64,000 bases of DNA from contig WPDH01000169.1 in assembly GCA_019137255.1 (NCBI GenBank), forward strand, positions 173,940 through 237,939. The letters are read 5' to 3'. This DNA is from Corinectria fuckeliana. Lineage: Eukaryota > Ascomycota > Sordariomycetes > Hypocreales > Nectriaceae. The notes under the pieces are model-generated. The model saw only the letters and a list, made by a program, of their open reading frames with translations, was not told the origin of the DNA and did no database searches. This document shows positions 36,243-46,628 of this stretch, piece by piece. A program made the position numbers and the translations under genes. Every line of letters starts with the position of its first letter. Position 1 is the first letter of the stretch.

Positions 36243-36488
36243 TTTAAGAAGCTTAAGAAAGCAGATATAACCTTTCTTGTTAAGAGGCTTTATAAGGCTA
36301 TTAGCAGCTATTTTCTTAGTGTTAATATAGCAGATTTTAATAATACTAGCCTTAATCTTACTATGGAAGTAGTAATAGTTAATAGTGATATACTTTATGT
36401 GAGGGCAGAAGATCTTATTTTTAGTAAGCTTAATAGTAGCTTTATTGTTATTATAGATAGTAATAAGAGTATTTATAATATGCTTAAG
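36243..36488 (-). pseudogene. Copia RNase H C-terminal region
   Basis: Minus-strand frame with the copia end-of-pol pattern: N-x-N-K-A-T-I-K-L-T-K-N-K-I-F-C, K-Y-I-T-I-N-Y-Y-Y-F, I-K-I-C-Y-I-N-T-K-K-I-A-A-N-S-L-I-K-P-L. Corresponds to the segment holding the H-I-D-I-R-x-H and D-x-x-T-K-P landmarks of intact elements, several of which are mutated. Confidence 0.75.
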
Positions 36489-38279
36489 CTCTCTAAGGAG
36501 GTTATAAATCTAGAGGACTTTCTCTATATACTTAGAGATACTATAATACTTAGCTTCCTAAGTGGATTTATATATATGCTTATATAGGCTACTATGCTAA
36601 AAGACTAGGTTACTATATATAAAGATAACCTAGCCTCTAGTTAACTTAGCACTAGTTAAATTATTAGTAAAGTTAGTATTATAATAAGCGAAGAGGTTAA
36701 AGGGATTTTAATATGTAATTTCAGTCTGATAATAGTATATGATACTTAGATTAGTATAATCTTTAAGGTAGTAAGATACTTATACTATAGCTTTAAGCTG
36801 CTTATTAGTCAGCCAGAAAAGAGATTATACCTAGAAGCCTATAGTAAAGGTAATATTAGGTTAGGTCTGTATAATAAGATAGTTTAGCTTTCTAATAAGT
36901 ATATAGTAAGGGGTCTAAATAGTAGTATTAAGAAGGGCAGAAGAGGGAAGTATAGCTAGCTCTCTATAACTAGGGACTATAGGCATAGCAGCTCTAAAAG
37001 TGTTACTAAGGTTAAGGTTATAAATAATATCTTTAATAAAGCTTTGCTGTGAGAGGCTAATACTATCTTTAAGCTCTATAATAGTAATATTAAGGAAGTG
37101 GGTAGGAAAGCTGTAGTTAGAGACTAGAAGCTTCCTACTAAGGTTAGTAATAATATTAAAGATATTAACTATAGGTGGTGAGAAGAAAAGCAGGTTGTTA
37201 ATATAGGCGGCTATAATAACACTATTTAAAGGGTTAAAATAGATAGAGTGGTCGCTTATAAGCTTTTTAAAGCCTAAGAAGGTAAGCTTGTTAGAAAGGC
37301 AGCTCTCCTAAGTGTTAGCAGACTGCTTAAGGCTATAAAGAGGCTAATTCAGCTGGATAATCTTATCGCTAGTCTAGCTAAGCTTAGTAATAAGGTGTTA
37401 AAAGCAGAGGTCTCTTATAAAGTCAGAAAGTATAGGGAATTACTTTATATAGAGAGTTTCTTTAAGTGTACTATAAAGAAAGGTAGTAATAATATTAACT
37501 TAGCGGGCAGTATAACCTAGTTGTATAGCTAAGATAATAAGAATACACTAAGTAGTAGAGATCACAGTTAAAGTGCTAGTCTTAAAGAAGTTAACACCTT
37601 TAACCTGCTGAAAGCTATATACGTAAATACAGGCCTTATAATATGTTATATTACTATATTTATTATGCTTATACTTAAAAGCCTAGGTGGTAGTAAGTAA
37701 AGTGATACCTAGAATAGTATCATAAGGGTTAAGAAAAGTGAAGGTGCTAAGCTTAATAAGCTAGCTAATCTTCTTATAGATAGCTTTATACTATTTCTTA
37801 GTGTTACTAAAGGTTATAGCCTCTCTAGCAGAGCGAGAAGGTGTAAATAGGAGCTAGAAAGATATAGTTATAATTTTATTAATAAATTTATTAATAATCT
37901 TAACCTGTTAGTCATACTAAAAAGCTTCTTAAGGTCTTATATAGACTATCTTATTATAAGGTGAGCATTTCTTATAGATAATAAGGTGAGCAGTAGTAAT
38001 AATATGCTTATTAACCAGGTTCTAGACCTTATAGAGGTAACAGCCTTAGAAGCTAACTAAGATGCCCTCCTAACTGCGAGGGTTAAGCTTAAGTCCCTTC
38101 TTATTGTTTTTATTAGTAGATTCAGCCTTAATAGTAATAGTAGCATATGAGCTAAGCACATAAAGGTGAGAGATATCAGGCTTATTATTATTATTAGGCT
38201 TAAAGCAGTCTTAAAAGACTTAATAAGAGGACTTCTAGAGAGGAGTATTATTATTATAAAACTTAATAGTAATATAGTT

Positions 38280-38750
38280 TAAGATTATTATAATAATATT
38301 AGCTATATAATCCTAACACTTAAGAGGAAGAGAAATAGAGTCTGTAAAGGTAGCTTACATATAGTCTAGGATTATACAGTTAGAGTGCTTATAGAAGCCT
38401 GCTTACTTATAATAATAACTAGGCGTTTAAGATATATAAATATAAGCTGTATTAAGTAGAGCAAGAAGTTTAGGACTATTAAATTCCTAGCTGTTATTAA
38501 AGCAGATCTCAGCAGGATAGGTGCCTATTATATGATAAAGATACTTAAAGAGGCGGCAAAGAGTAGTATTAGTACTAGCCTTACTATGAAGAGTCTTAAT
38601 CTAGCAGTAGTAAGACTTATTATTAGTTATAAGAGTAAAGCAGGTAGCCCTAGACTTAGTAGTATAAGAGATAAAACAAAGGTTAATATAAACTCTTTAA
38701 TAGGAAAGAGATATATGTTTATAACAGATCTTTAGGGTCTAATATGTTAT
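38280..38750 (-). pseudogene. Copia integrase core relic
   Basis: Minus-strand frame: F-T-L-I-T-N-N-K-S-Y-Y-C-x-I-K-T-L-H-S-K, then N-N-S-x-E-F-N-S-P-K-L-L-A-L-L and a degraded Q-N-G-x-x-E-R segment (Y-K-x-A-G-F-Y-K-H-S-N). Equivalent of the DD..E core; the catalytic acids are partly changed. Confidence 0.7.
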
Positions 38751-41162
38751 ATTAGCACAGTTATAGTAGTAGTATACCTTCTCCTTAGGCGGGCAAAGAC
38801 GTTTAGGACCACCTATAGTCTCTCTAACTGTACGGATAATATTATTATAACTTATGTGAGCTAGGTGGCAATACTATAGCTCGCTATTAGAGATTTAAGC
38901 TTTTATGGCTATTATAGTGATAGAGGTAGCTAAAGTTAGTGATCCCTTCACAGGAAGGTGAAATCTAGTGCTGTATGGCGAGATAACAGCTATAAGGTGG
39001 CTATCAGAGTTGAAAATATAGTTCTTAAAGAGGAAGCCGCTCTTAAGATAGGTCTTAAAGCCTAAGAAGATGTTAAGAGGAAAAGTTACTATAAAAAGTA
39101 CTTCCCTAAGGACTATAAAGGTTATATATTTAAGGAGCTTAAAAGAGAGCTTAACTGTGCTAATATGAGAGGGCTTAATAGGGCTGCCACTAGTTATAAT
39201 AGTGCCCTATTAAATAAGAGGAAACACTTTATCTTTCTTAAACTATTTAAGGTTGTTAGCAATATAACAGTTAGAGCTAGAATCCTAGAGCTAGCAGTCT
39301 TTACTACGGCTGTGATTAGCGTGAAAGGTATTCTAAGTCACTAGAGACTTTAAGATATTAGGATCAGAGGAAAGACCTGCTTTCTTAGCCTTAGGCATAA
39401 AGGGCAGAGAGGAAAATTCGTCTGTGGTAATAGCCCTAGATGTAAAGGATGACTCCTCTTGTTTTTAAGACTTGTAGAGGCTAGCTATACTAAGGGTATA
39501 TTTAGCAGCCTATATAGAGGTATAGAAAGCCTCGCAGAAAGCGGATATTAAGGACTGATTAGGCAGGAAAGAGGTGTAATAAGAGGTAGTATCTTAAGCT
39601 TAAGAAAGTAATATAATAGTAGGCTTAGAAATCTAGTGGTTAGCAGTACTGTAAGGGTTGCTACTACCTTAAGGTTATAATAAGCGCTTCTTAGGATGTA
39701 AGGTATAATAGTTAAGGCGAATATAACCTTATTTCCTATAGCTGTAATACTTCTTATTAAAGTTAGGGTTTTGTTTTAGCTTTTCTGTAAGCTGATTAGG
39801 TGTAAGACAGCTGCCTTAAGGGTTAATAAAATCTTTAGAGGAAGACTTCTTAGTGTTAGGCTTAGTATTATTAGCACCTTAGGACTTTAACAACTGATTC
39901 TAAGAGGAATAAGAGCTCTTATTAATATTAGCAGTAGCATAAGAATTAAGTCGTCTATTATTAAATTGTCAGTCTAAAAAGATAGTATTATTATAGTAAT
40001 TCTAGAAGGCATTCTTAATAGTAAGATAGTTAGGAATCTTATTAGAAAAACACTAAAACTTATAATAAGTATTAACCTAGTTAGAAAAGGTAGGGTAGAG
40101 AGAGTTATAAAAAAGGCAGCAAACTTGCCTATTATTAAGAGTGCTACTAGCAGTCTTTAGCTATATAAGAAGCTAGGTGAATTTTATAATATAAAAAGAG
40201 CTGTTATAAATATTCTTACACTTTAAGGACTAAAGTTAAGAGTAAAGATAGTCTTCCTAAAGGGAGTCATAGTTATAATATTATAACTAAAGGGTAAGAA
40301 AGGCTTAAGATCTAGAGGTAAATCTCTTAATAATTATTTTTACCTCTCTTTTAACTAAGCCTTAGATCTGATTAAGAAGCTTATCTTCCCTAAGGGAAGA
40401 GAGTATAATAGTTATATTATAACTAATAGTAGTAAGAGTGGTTATAATAGATAAGCTCTATAAAGGCTAACCTTCTGCGTTCTTAAGGTGGCTAGAGTTA
40501 GGAAGAATAAGCGAGAAGTAAGTTAAATAAATAGCCTTATAATATTACTTCTTATTAATACCTATCTTTAGGTAGTAGGATATTATAATATAATAAGTCT
40601 CTAGCGTATATATATAGGTAAACTTAGCAGGAATACTATAAGGGAGGCTATTATTAGTATTATGCTAAGATAAAGCTATAGTAGGAGTAGGTTTAGGTGT
40701 GAAATCATAATCCTAAGGTTTTAGTGATAGAGAGAGAGATTATAAAGAAAGAAGGCTATCTTAATTTAATAACAGGTGATCTAGAGATCTAGAAAGAAGG
40801 CTGTGTTAATACCTAGGACTGCTTATAAGATAAAGCTATAACAGATAAGGTGCTTAAAAGAGACGAAAGTAAGGCTATAAAGAGCTAGACTGCTTATAGA
40901 GTAAAGCTATAGTTAAAGGAATTTAATAGAATAAGAAATAGATCAGACTGTAAAAGCTAAGACTGCTCATAGAGTAAAGCTAGTGCTAAAGAGAGGTGAG
41001 AAGAGAGATATAAGGGCTTTAAAGCTAAAACTTATAATATAATAAAGGTTAGGATCATAAAGGTGAAATCTAAAGAAATCACGCTTTAAAGTAGCAAAAA
41101 GAAGAACTGCTAACTAGGGCGTGGAAAGAGAATATATCAGGGTAAGGCCTGGGCTTATAACT

Positions 41163-41380
41163 AGTGAAATATAGTCACCCAAAGGGGCAAAAAGGAAGCT
41201 ATCATCTTAAAAGGTCAGATTAAATAAATTAGGATAGTTAGTTATTATAGGGGAGAAGCCCTAGCGGCTTCTCCCTGAGGGTCACTATAGCACAGTGTAG
41301 ACCTACAGTGCCTAGGGTCTGCAGCACTGTGCTTGCCACGTGATGCTCGGCACGTGACGTGACAAGACCCGGTCCTTCAC
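41163..41380 (-). repeat. Copia LTR, right copy (5' LTR in element orientation)
   Basis: 218 bp pair of 35672-35889. Followed directly by AGCTTT (41381-41386), the same hexamer that precedes the left LTR. Confidence 0.9.
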
Positions 41381-41794
41381 AGCTTTTCTACAGGGTAGCA
41401 GGCAGGGATTCAGCTAGTGGACACCATCCTGGTAGGATAATATTATGCGTGCTTTGTGTCTACGTATTGACTTGAATCTAGATAGCTATTTAGCCTACTT
41501 AGGTCTGTAGCTAGAAAGGGGGTAACGTGTCCCTGTAGCCTTGTGTTATGTAGGCCATGGAGCGGGATGTCGGCCGACGCAAAGTCCGACACCCCTAGTC
41601 CACCAAAACAGGAGGCAATAACCGCCATTTCACAACGGGAGCTGAGGGAAGATGCGGAGCACGAGACGTACAATGTACAAAAGATCGGACGTTCAGGGCC
41701 AAGGAGTATATAAGCTCAAGTTCACTCCAACCCGCCCTTCAGCCCTTGCAATTGTGAGTTCGCCGCAGTGACCCCGCCAGCTGTCTTTGACTTC
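41381..41794. other. Short intergenic, copia end to cyclase stop
   Basis: About 410 bp of normal composition: the cyclase 3' region. No gene. Confidence 0.6.
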
Positions 41795-42999
41795 CTACTT
41801 CAGCACTTCTTTCGAATCTGGAACGGCTCCTACTCCCATTTCCCAAAGCCGGTAACGTCCTCTCATGATATGCATTTGAATGTAGCCAGTCGCGTGAAGC
41901 CGCCAGGCCTTCTCATACTCTCCCTTTCCAGCAAGAACGCTCTCAATACGACGCTCACAGTTTATAGCATCCTGCGCAGTCTCCTTGAGCGTGGAAAAGA
42001 CGTTGCCCCCGTCATATGCGGCCTTGGTGCGGATGTAGTTATCCATTTCGCCAGCCTTTGACTCCTTGTAAAACCTAGAGGGGATGCATCAGCAGCCGTC
42101 GGTCAAGTCACATGGGTCCGCTCGTCTCACTTACGACAAAACGTCGTTCACAAACGCAATGAAGCGCGACATGTCGTCAATGGCCTCAATGGGAACCTCC
42201 AGGTCCGGAAACTGTGATTTGGGAAACGTAAACCACGCATATGCTTCGCCGACGCCGTCCCTCTCTCGGATATACCATGAGAAGCTGCTGCCGCCTTTCG
42301 ATGGATCTGTAGTTTTCTTTTTGATACCCTCGCGGGCCGTGAGAGCCGTAGACGTGAGAAGATTAAAGGAGGAGCAGACGATAAGATTCGCGACAAGCGG
42401 GTGATACAGCTTGTAGCTCAAGCGAAGTTGGTCGGCAAAGGCTTGCAAGACCACCTAAGAGAGACAGTTAGCCAGCATACCTAGCAATTGCACAACAAGC
42501 AAACCCTGCATGACGTACCGTGGGCTGTTCCTCTCCTAAAGTCCACCGCTGCTGGAACTGCTCGACGTCGGGAACTGTACCAACTCGCTCGGCATCGTCA
42601 CATAGCGTTGCCAACCAAGTGTAGATAGCCACAAAGACCTTGACTTCTAGATCATGGAATGGCAAGCAGTTCTGCGACTAGTGTGAGCTCGTCGTCTGAG
42701 GATGCGATCCTAGTGAGGACAGCGAAATCTCGGGAACGTACGTCCGCGTATGAGTAGCCAACCATGAGACTTTGATACGAATGCGAGTTGGTGGGATGAG
42801 GTACTCCGGTGGTCTGAGCAAACTCAAGCACGGCCTCCATGAGCTTTTCGCTCTCAAATCTCTCAAACGGCTGCTTCAAATTGAGGTCTTTGAAGAATTG
42901 CTTGTACAGCGGTTTGAGTCTGGTTGCCAGGTCTGAGATATCCCCTCCGTTAGATGCCGGAAGGGACCGTCGTTTCATTTTCTGCAAGGATTGTCCCAT
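41795..42999 (-). CDS. Trichodiene-synthase-family (class I) sesquiterpene cyclase
   Basis: Four exons (42999-42742, 42671-42519, 42454-42135, 42074-41795) with introns of 70, 64 and 60 nt give 336 residues. The first intron (GTACGT..CGCAG) is needed to join S-Y-A-D to N-C-L-P-F-H-D-L-E-V-K-V, typical of this family. Class I metal motifs are present: L-C-D-D-A-E (Asp111-Asp112) and N-D-V-L-S-F-Y-K-E (Asn240, Ser244, Glu248), with R-G-R-Y near the C-terminus. The enzyme would ionise farnesyl diphosphate with Mg2+ and cyclise it in the cytosol. The family covers trichodiene, longiborneol and other products, so product is not assignable, and no P450 or other trichothecene-type gene is adjacent. 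The 41.8-43.0 kb frame is intact. Orphan cyclase within this window apart from the regulator beyond the transposon. Confidence 0.88.
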
Positions 43000-44792
43000 C
43001 TTGTTATGTTAGCCCTTGCACGAGTTGTATAGGTTTCATGTGTGAGGATTTGCCCTGGAATTGTGTTTCGCAGCGTAGCATTTATAGAATCAGAGCAATA
43101 ATTATTCGGCGGGCCTTTGTGGTATCCGCACCTGCTAATCCCTGATACTGAGCCATGTCGCTTGGCCCACTATCTCGATAGACAGGCGTGATATCGGGGC
43201 ACTGTCCGAAAATGTGTTGGCTATCGTATTATCACCCTTGCGCCAACCAAGTAGTGCCGAAGCTCTCCGCCGTGGCCCAGGTTCTAACGAGTTGCACACT
43301 CAGAAGCCCTGTCTGAAAATTCAACGCTAGAGTACCACGCAAACGCAACGGCTTGTGACAAGGGCTAGCGAAACGGTGCGGTTTGGTGATTCTTTGATCC
43401 TGCAGTGTTGCCTGTCAAACCCCTTCGCCAAAAATGCACCATCACGTCTGCAGGTCAAAGGATTCCTCTCATGATGTACATAGTAAAGTAATGTGTCACT
43501 CCTACAGGTGTCAGGTAGGTGGTAGAAATCACTGGGGAAACCCGGTAGCTGGTACGGAGTGCCTTGTAGCCTTGAAGGTGATGTGCCGTAGTTAAGGGAA
43601 GAACAAAACGCTCATTAGGAAACCGGGATAGTTGAACCTATTTCATCCCAGATAGGTTTAGCACATACCCATATTTCAATAGCTCATTTTGATGGGGTTT
43701 CCGTGACATCAGCCCTGCAGAGCTAGAGTATTCTGGATTTATACATAGTATACAGGAATTTCAGCAGCCAGATAGGAAGCCGCCTCCGCGTAGGCTCGGC
43801 ACTGGCCTCTACAATACATAAGTAGACTACATAATACGTACTAACGTCTAACGTGCAGACGACACCTCGTCCGATCCTTTCGCATCCTCAAAGGGATTGA
43901 TAGTTGCTACGGAGTACTCTACGTAGTATTCGCTAACAGTAGTTTCATACGTCCCCATTGGCGCCCTCGGGCTTGCGTAGAATCGAGACGCGGACAGTGC
44001 AGATCGAAACTCGTCTAGGCAAGAGTGGCCTCATATTGGTTCTGTTGGTTCTGTTGGTCAGTCATTGTCGGTAGTGATCGACAATCAGTTGCCCGAACGG
44101 CAAATACACGCACCACGCCTTCGGCTCTGAGATTGTCTGATCACAGCAGAGCCGTCGGGAGTTGGCTGAGCCCGCAAGCCCGCTAGTAGGCCTACCTGGT
44201 AATAAGGAGAACGGACCGCTTCCGGCTGGTTGGTAAACCCGGCATGTGGAGCGCCAACCATCATGGAACCGATCAGAGCCACTCGATGGAGGCATTATGG
44301 AGCACTTATGCAAGAACTTGAGCAGTTAGCCTTCTCAACCCTTGTGGCCTGTATTGGACCGTTGCATTGAGCCATTGCGTTAGGCCATTGCATTGTATCA
44401 GACCCTGGCGGTTGCAGAACTCTCCTGTCAAGTGACGCGCCATCCCCGCCCTAAATGGATGTCCAACGGCAGTTTTCTGTTCTCAATTTGCCTGCGGCAG
44501 TGAGAGCTCTTCACCGCTGTTTTGGGGGGGCAGCCAACTATGTAACGTCGCTAGTGAGGTCTGCATATGATACAATCCTGATAACCGGAATCTTCCTTTT
44601 TCGTATGTTTTTCGCTATTCCTGTCACTTCTCCTGTGTTATCAAGTCCACGTTACCGCATCTACGCTACTCAGACTTGGACGAATCATCTTCAACCAACC
44701 AAACAACCAATCTTTCTTTCATCCACAGGTTGTATCTGGGTTTGTGGGCAGTGAACGGTCTGATTTGATCATCGGTCGACCGCGTCGTAAGC
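43000..44792. other. Divergent intergenic region
   Basis: 1.8 kb between cyclase (-) and acetyltransferase (+). Short open stretches exist (e.g. 44062-44313 minus) but none looks like protein. A (GTTCTGTTG)2 duplicate near 44039-44055. Confidence 0.5.
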
Positions 44793-45584
44793 ATGGAGAC
44801 AATGTCGTACCTGCACCAAGCGCTGCCCGCAGTCAAAATCCGCCTAAACATCGAGGATTTCCAGAATCTGGGCATGACGCCATGGTTCAGCTATTCCGTA
44901 ACTCTACCCGAACGCCCGCTCCCCGGCATGTCAGAGCGGCCACGCATTGAAACAGAGCGTCTCGTGGTCCGCCCGATAACACCGGACGACTTGGACGGTT
45001 TCCATGAGCTCCGCCGGCGACCGGAAATCCAGCTACACTCAAAGACTCGTGGCCGGCCAAACAAAAACAAGGATGAGACGAGGCGGCAAATCGACAACTT
45101 GACACGAGACGAGGAGAGCCATTGGTACTTCGGCGCGTTTCTGCGGTCCACAAACGAGATGATAGGCGAGGGTGGCCTGCCGGATTGCCTCCATATGGCC
45201 ACATCAGCGTCCGGCTGGCCAGAAGCCGAGTTCCTCATCAAGCCCGAGTATTGGCGCCAGGGCTACGGCACAGAGTTCTTCAAAGCCGTCATGGACTCGT
45301 GGTGGGACTTGCCGCGGCAACGGAGAAGGCTTCAACTCATTCCCGCCGTGGCGCCTGGAAAGGAGCCTGGCGACGAGGTGGTGGAAGGTGTCGTGTTTCA
45401 ATGGGAAGACGCCAACAAGACGGCGCGGAGTTTCTTTGCCAAGGTCTTAGCACAGGCGCCGGTCTCTGCAGAGGGCGATTTCGAGAGCATCGAGACTCGA
45501 GAAGGTAGAGAGGGAAATCTCGTGCGGTGGGCCGGCACATTAGTTACCAGCCCAAGACCTCAGGACGACACGACAAAGGAGTGA
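44793..45584 (+). CDS. GNAT-family N-acetyltransferase
   Basis: A single 263-residue exon. After about 55 residues, R-I-E-T-E-R-L-V-V-R-P-I-T-P-D-D-L-D-G-F-H-E-L-R is the opening strand and helix of the RimJ/RimL-like GNAT group. G-E-G-G-L-P-D (motif D/A strand) and F-L-I-K-P-E-Y-W-R-Q-G-Y-G-T-E-F-F-K-A-V carry the acetyl-CoA pyrophosphate-binding R/Q-x-x-G-x-G/A signature. It would transfer acetyl from acetyl-CoA to an amine or protein N-terminus; acceptor unknown. The C-terminal tail (R-E-G-R-E-G-N..D-D-T-T-K-E) is polar. Start at 44793 chosen as first ATG; M at residue 4 is possible. Divergent from the cyclase by 1.8 kb. Confidence 0.85.
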   Translation: METMSYLHQALPAVKIRLNIEDFQNLGMTPWFSYSVTLPERPLPGMSERPRIETERLVVRPITPDDLDGFHELRRRPEIQLHSKTRGRPNKNKDETRRQIDNLTRDEESHWYFGAFLRSTNEMIGEGGLPDCLHMATSASGWPEAEFLIKPEYWRQGYGTEFFKAVMDSWWDLPRQRRRLQLIPAVAPGKEPGDEVVEGVVFQWEDANKTARSFFAKVLAQAPVSAEGDFESIETREGREGNLVRWAGTLVTSPRPQDDTTKE

Positions 45585-45753
45585 GAAACGATTGTACAGT
45601 ATGCACCTCGGAAAGGGGTTTGATTGGGGAGGTTTGTAGGATCATGCGCAGCGCTATCAATAACTTAATATGTCTTTGAACACCTCATGATATCCATTTA
45701 GTCCGTTGATACGCTAGACTAGCCATCTAGCCATACAAGCGGCGGGGTTCACG

Positions 45754-46161
45754 ATGGATGCGATCCGGGAGTGTGTAAGCTGTGCGGTAAACGACATCTT
45801 ATCAAAAGGCCAGGTGGACAAGTCCATCATTGTCAGGTCTTCGGCGACCAGCTCCTTTATTATCGCCAACGACGCTGTCCAACCAAGAATTGACGACATC
45901 ACAATTGTTGCGGCTGCAGGCAACTACAACATAATGCCAACTAATCACCTGCAGATATTTCTTCCAAGTTCTGTATAGCTTCGGGTACATCGATGGCGGC
46001 GCCGGTAAGTTGCTGCAGTCGTGGTGTGCCTCCTCGCGCTTCAGGACCCGCGGGCACCTGCTGAGATCAAGACGACGATCATAGATCTCGCAATAACAGA
46101 CATGTTATCAGATCGTAAGGATGTCCCGGGCCTGCTGCTACATAATGGGAATGGCGCTTAG
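45754..46161 (+). pseudogene. Subtilase (peptidase S8) relic
   Basis: Two S8 landmarks survive: I-V-A-A-A-G-N-Y (oxyanion Asn region, 45904-45927) and A-S-G-T-S-M-A-A-P (catalytic Ser region, 45978-46004). They lie 74 bp apart and in different frames, where active enzymes have about 60 residues between, so a deletion has occurred. After A-A-P the frame shifts by one base at the expected H-V-A-G. Downstream V-V-C-L-L-A-L-Q-D-P and A-E-I-K-T-T-I-I-D-L-A continue in the new frame to a stop at 46161 after H-N-G-N-G-A, a usual fungal subtilase end. The Asp and His triad parts are absent upstream. Confidence 0.7.
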
Positions 46162-46628
46162 GTAATTTTGGAGATCATAGGTGACGAGCAAGCACTGAAA
46201 ACGTTCAGCGATGGGAGCGTAAATCTTGTCAGCTCTGCCAGAACATCGTAGTTGTAGTGCTTAATGGTGACTTCGACAAGGATATGGAGATGATAAGGCG
46301 TCTCGAATGAAGAAGTCCCGGTCTCGTCCTTGAGCCAAGAATCATGCCTTCCACCATGTCGTAGGAGTCTGTGACGCACCTGTTCAATAATTTGATGAAG
46401 AATCCGTTTTCTAAGATTGTATTATAAACCCTGTACTATTACGCGGCATTTCTTTGTTGACTTTTGGAGTATCTGAAATATTGATGGTATAATGATTAAA
46501 TTATAATTAGCCTCCGGGGCGCTTATCTGACTACTACTAAACATCGCATCTGCATCACTGCATCGTATACTATACATCTACCACTTTCCTCCAACACGAA
46601 GGCTATTGACCATAGTCTAACCCCCAAT
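46162..46628. other. Intergenic
   Basis: AT-richer, no supported gene; holds the 3' region of the wall protein gene (minus strand). Confidence 0.4.

Larger units (their letters stand above)
35672..41380 (-). mobile_element. Ty1/copia LTR retrotransposon, RIP-degraded
   Basis: 5709 bp bounded by two 218-bp direct repeats. Reading the minus strand and allowing TAA/TAG for CAA/CAG, the copia order appears. There is an integrase piece at about 38750-38280 (K-S-R-A-T-C-F..N-N-S-x-E-F-N-S-P), the post-integrase K-L-N-P-R-S-x-E-G-I-L-V-S-F segment near 38110-38000, late reverse transcriptase plus linker at about 37010-36600 (Y-R-E-L-A, I-R-K-L-N-Y-L-I, N-L-F-A-Y-Y-N-T-N-F), and RNase H end at 36488-36243 (N-N-K-A-T-I-K-L-T-K-N, I-K-Y-I-T-I-N-Y-Y, L-I-K-P-L-N-K-K). 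INT before RT defines copia. Gag (about 39-41 kb) was not identified. The element is inactive. Confidence 0.88.

Noticed and set aside
37750..38770. Long plus-strand frame (about 340 codons) inside the copia element
   Set aside because: It is largely open but is the antisense of the minus-strand copia frame, in which integrase and post-integrase motifs are readable.
44062..44313. 83-residue minus-strand frame upstream of the acetyltransferase
   Set aside because: Codon use and composition not protein-like, no domain.
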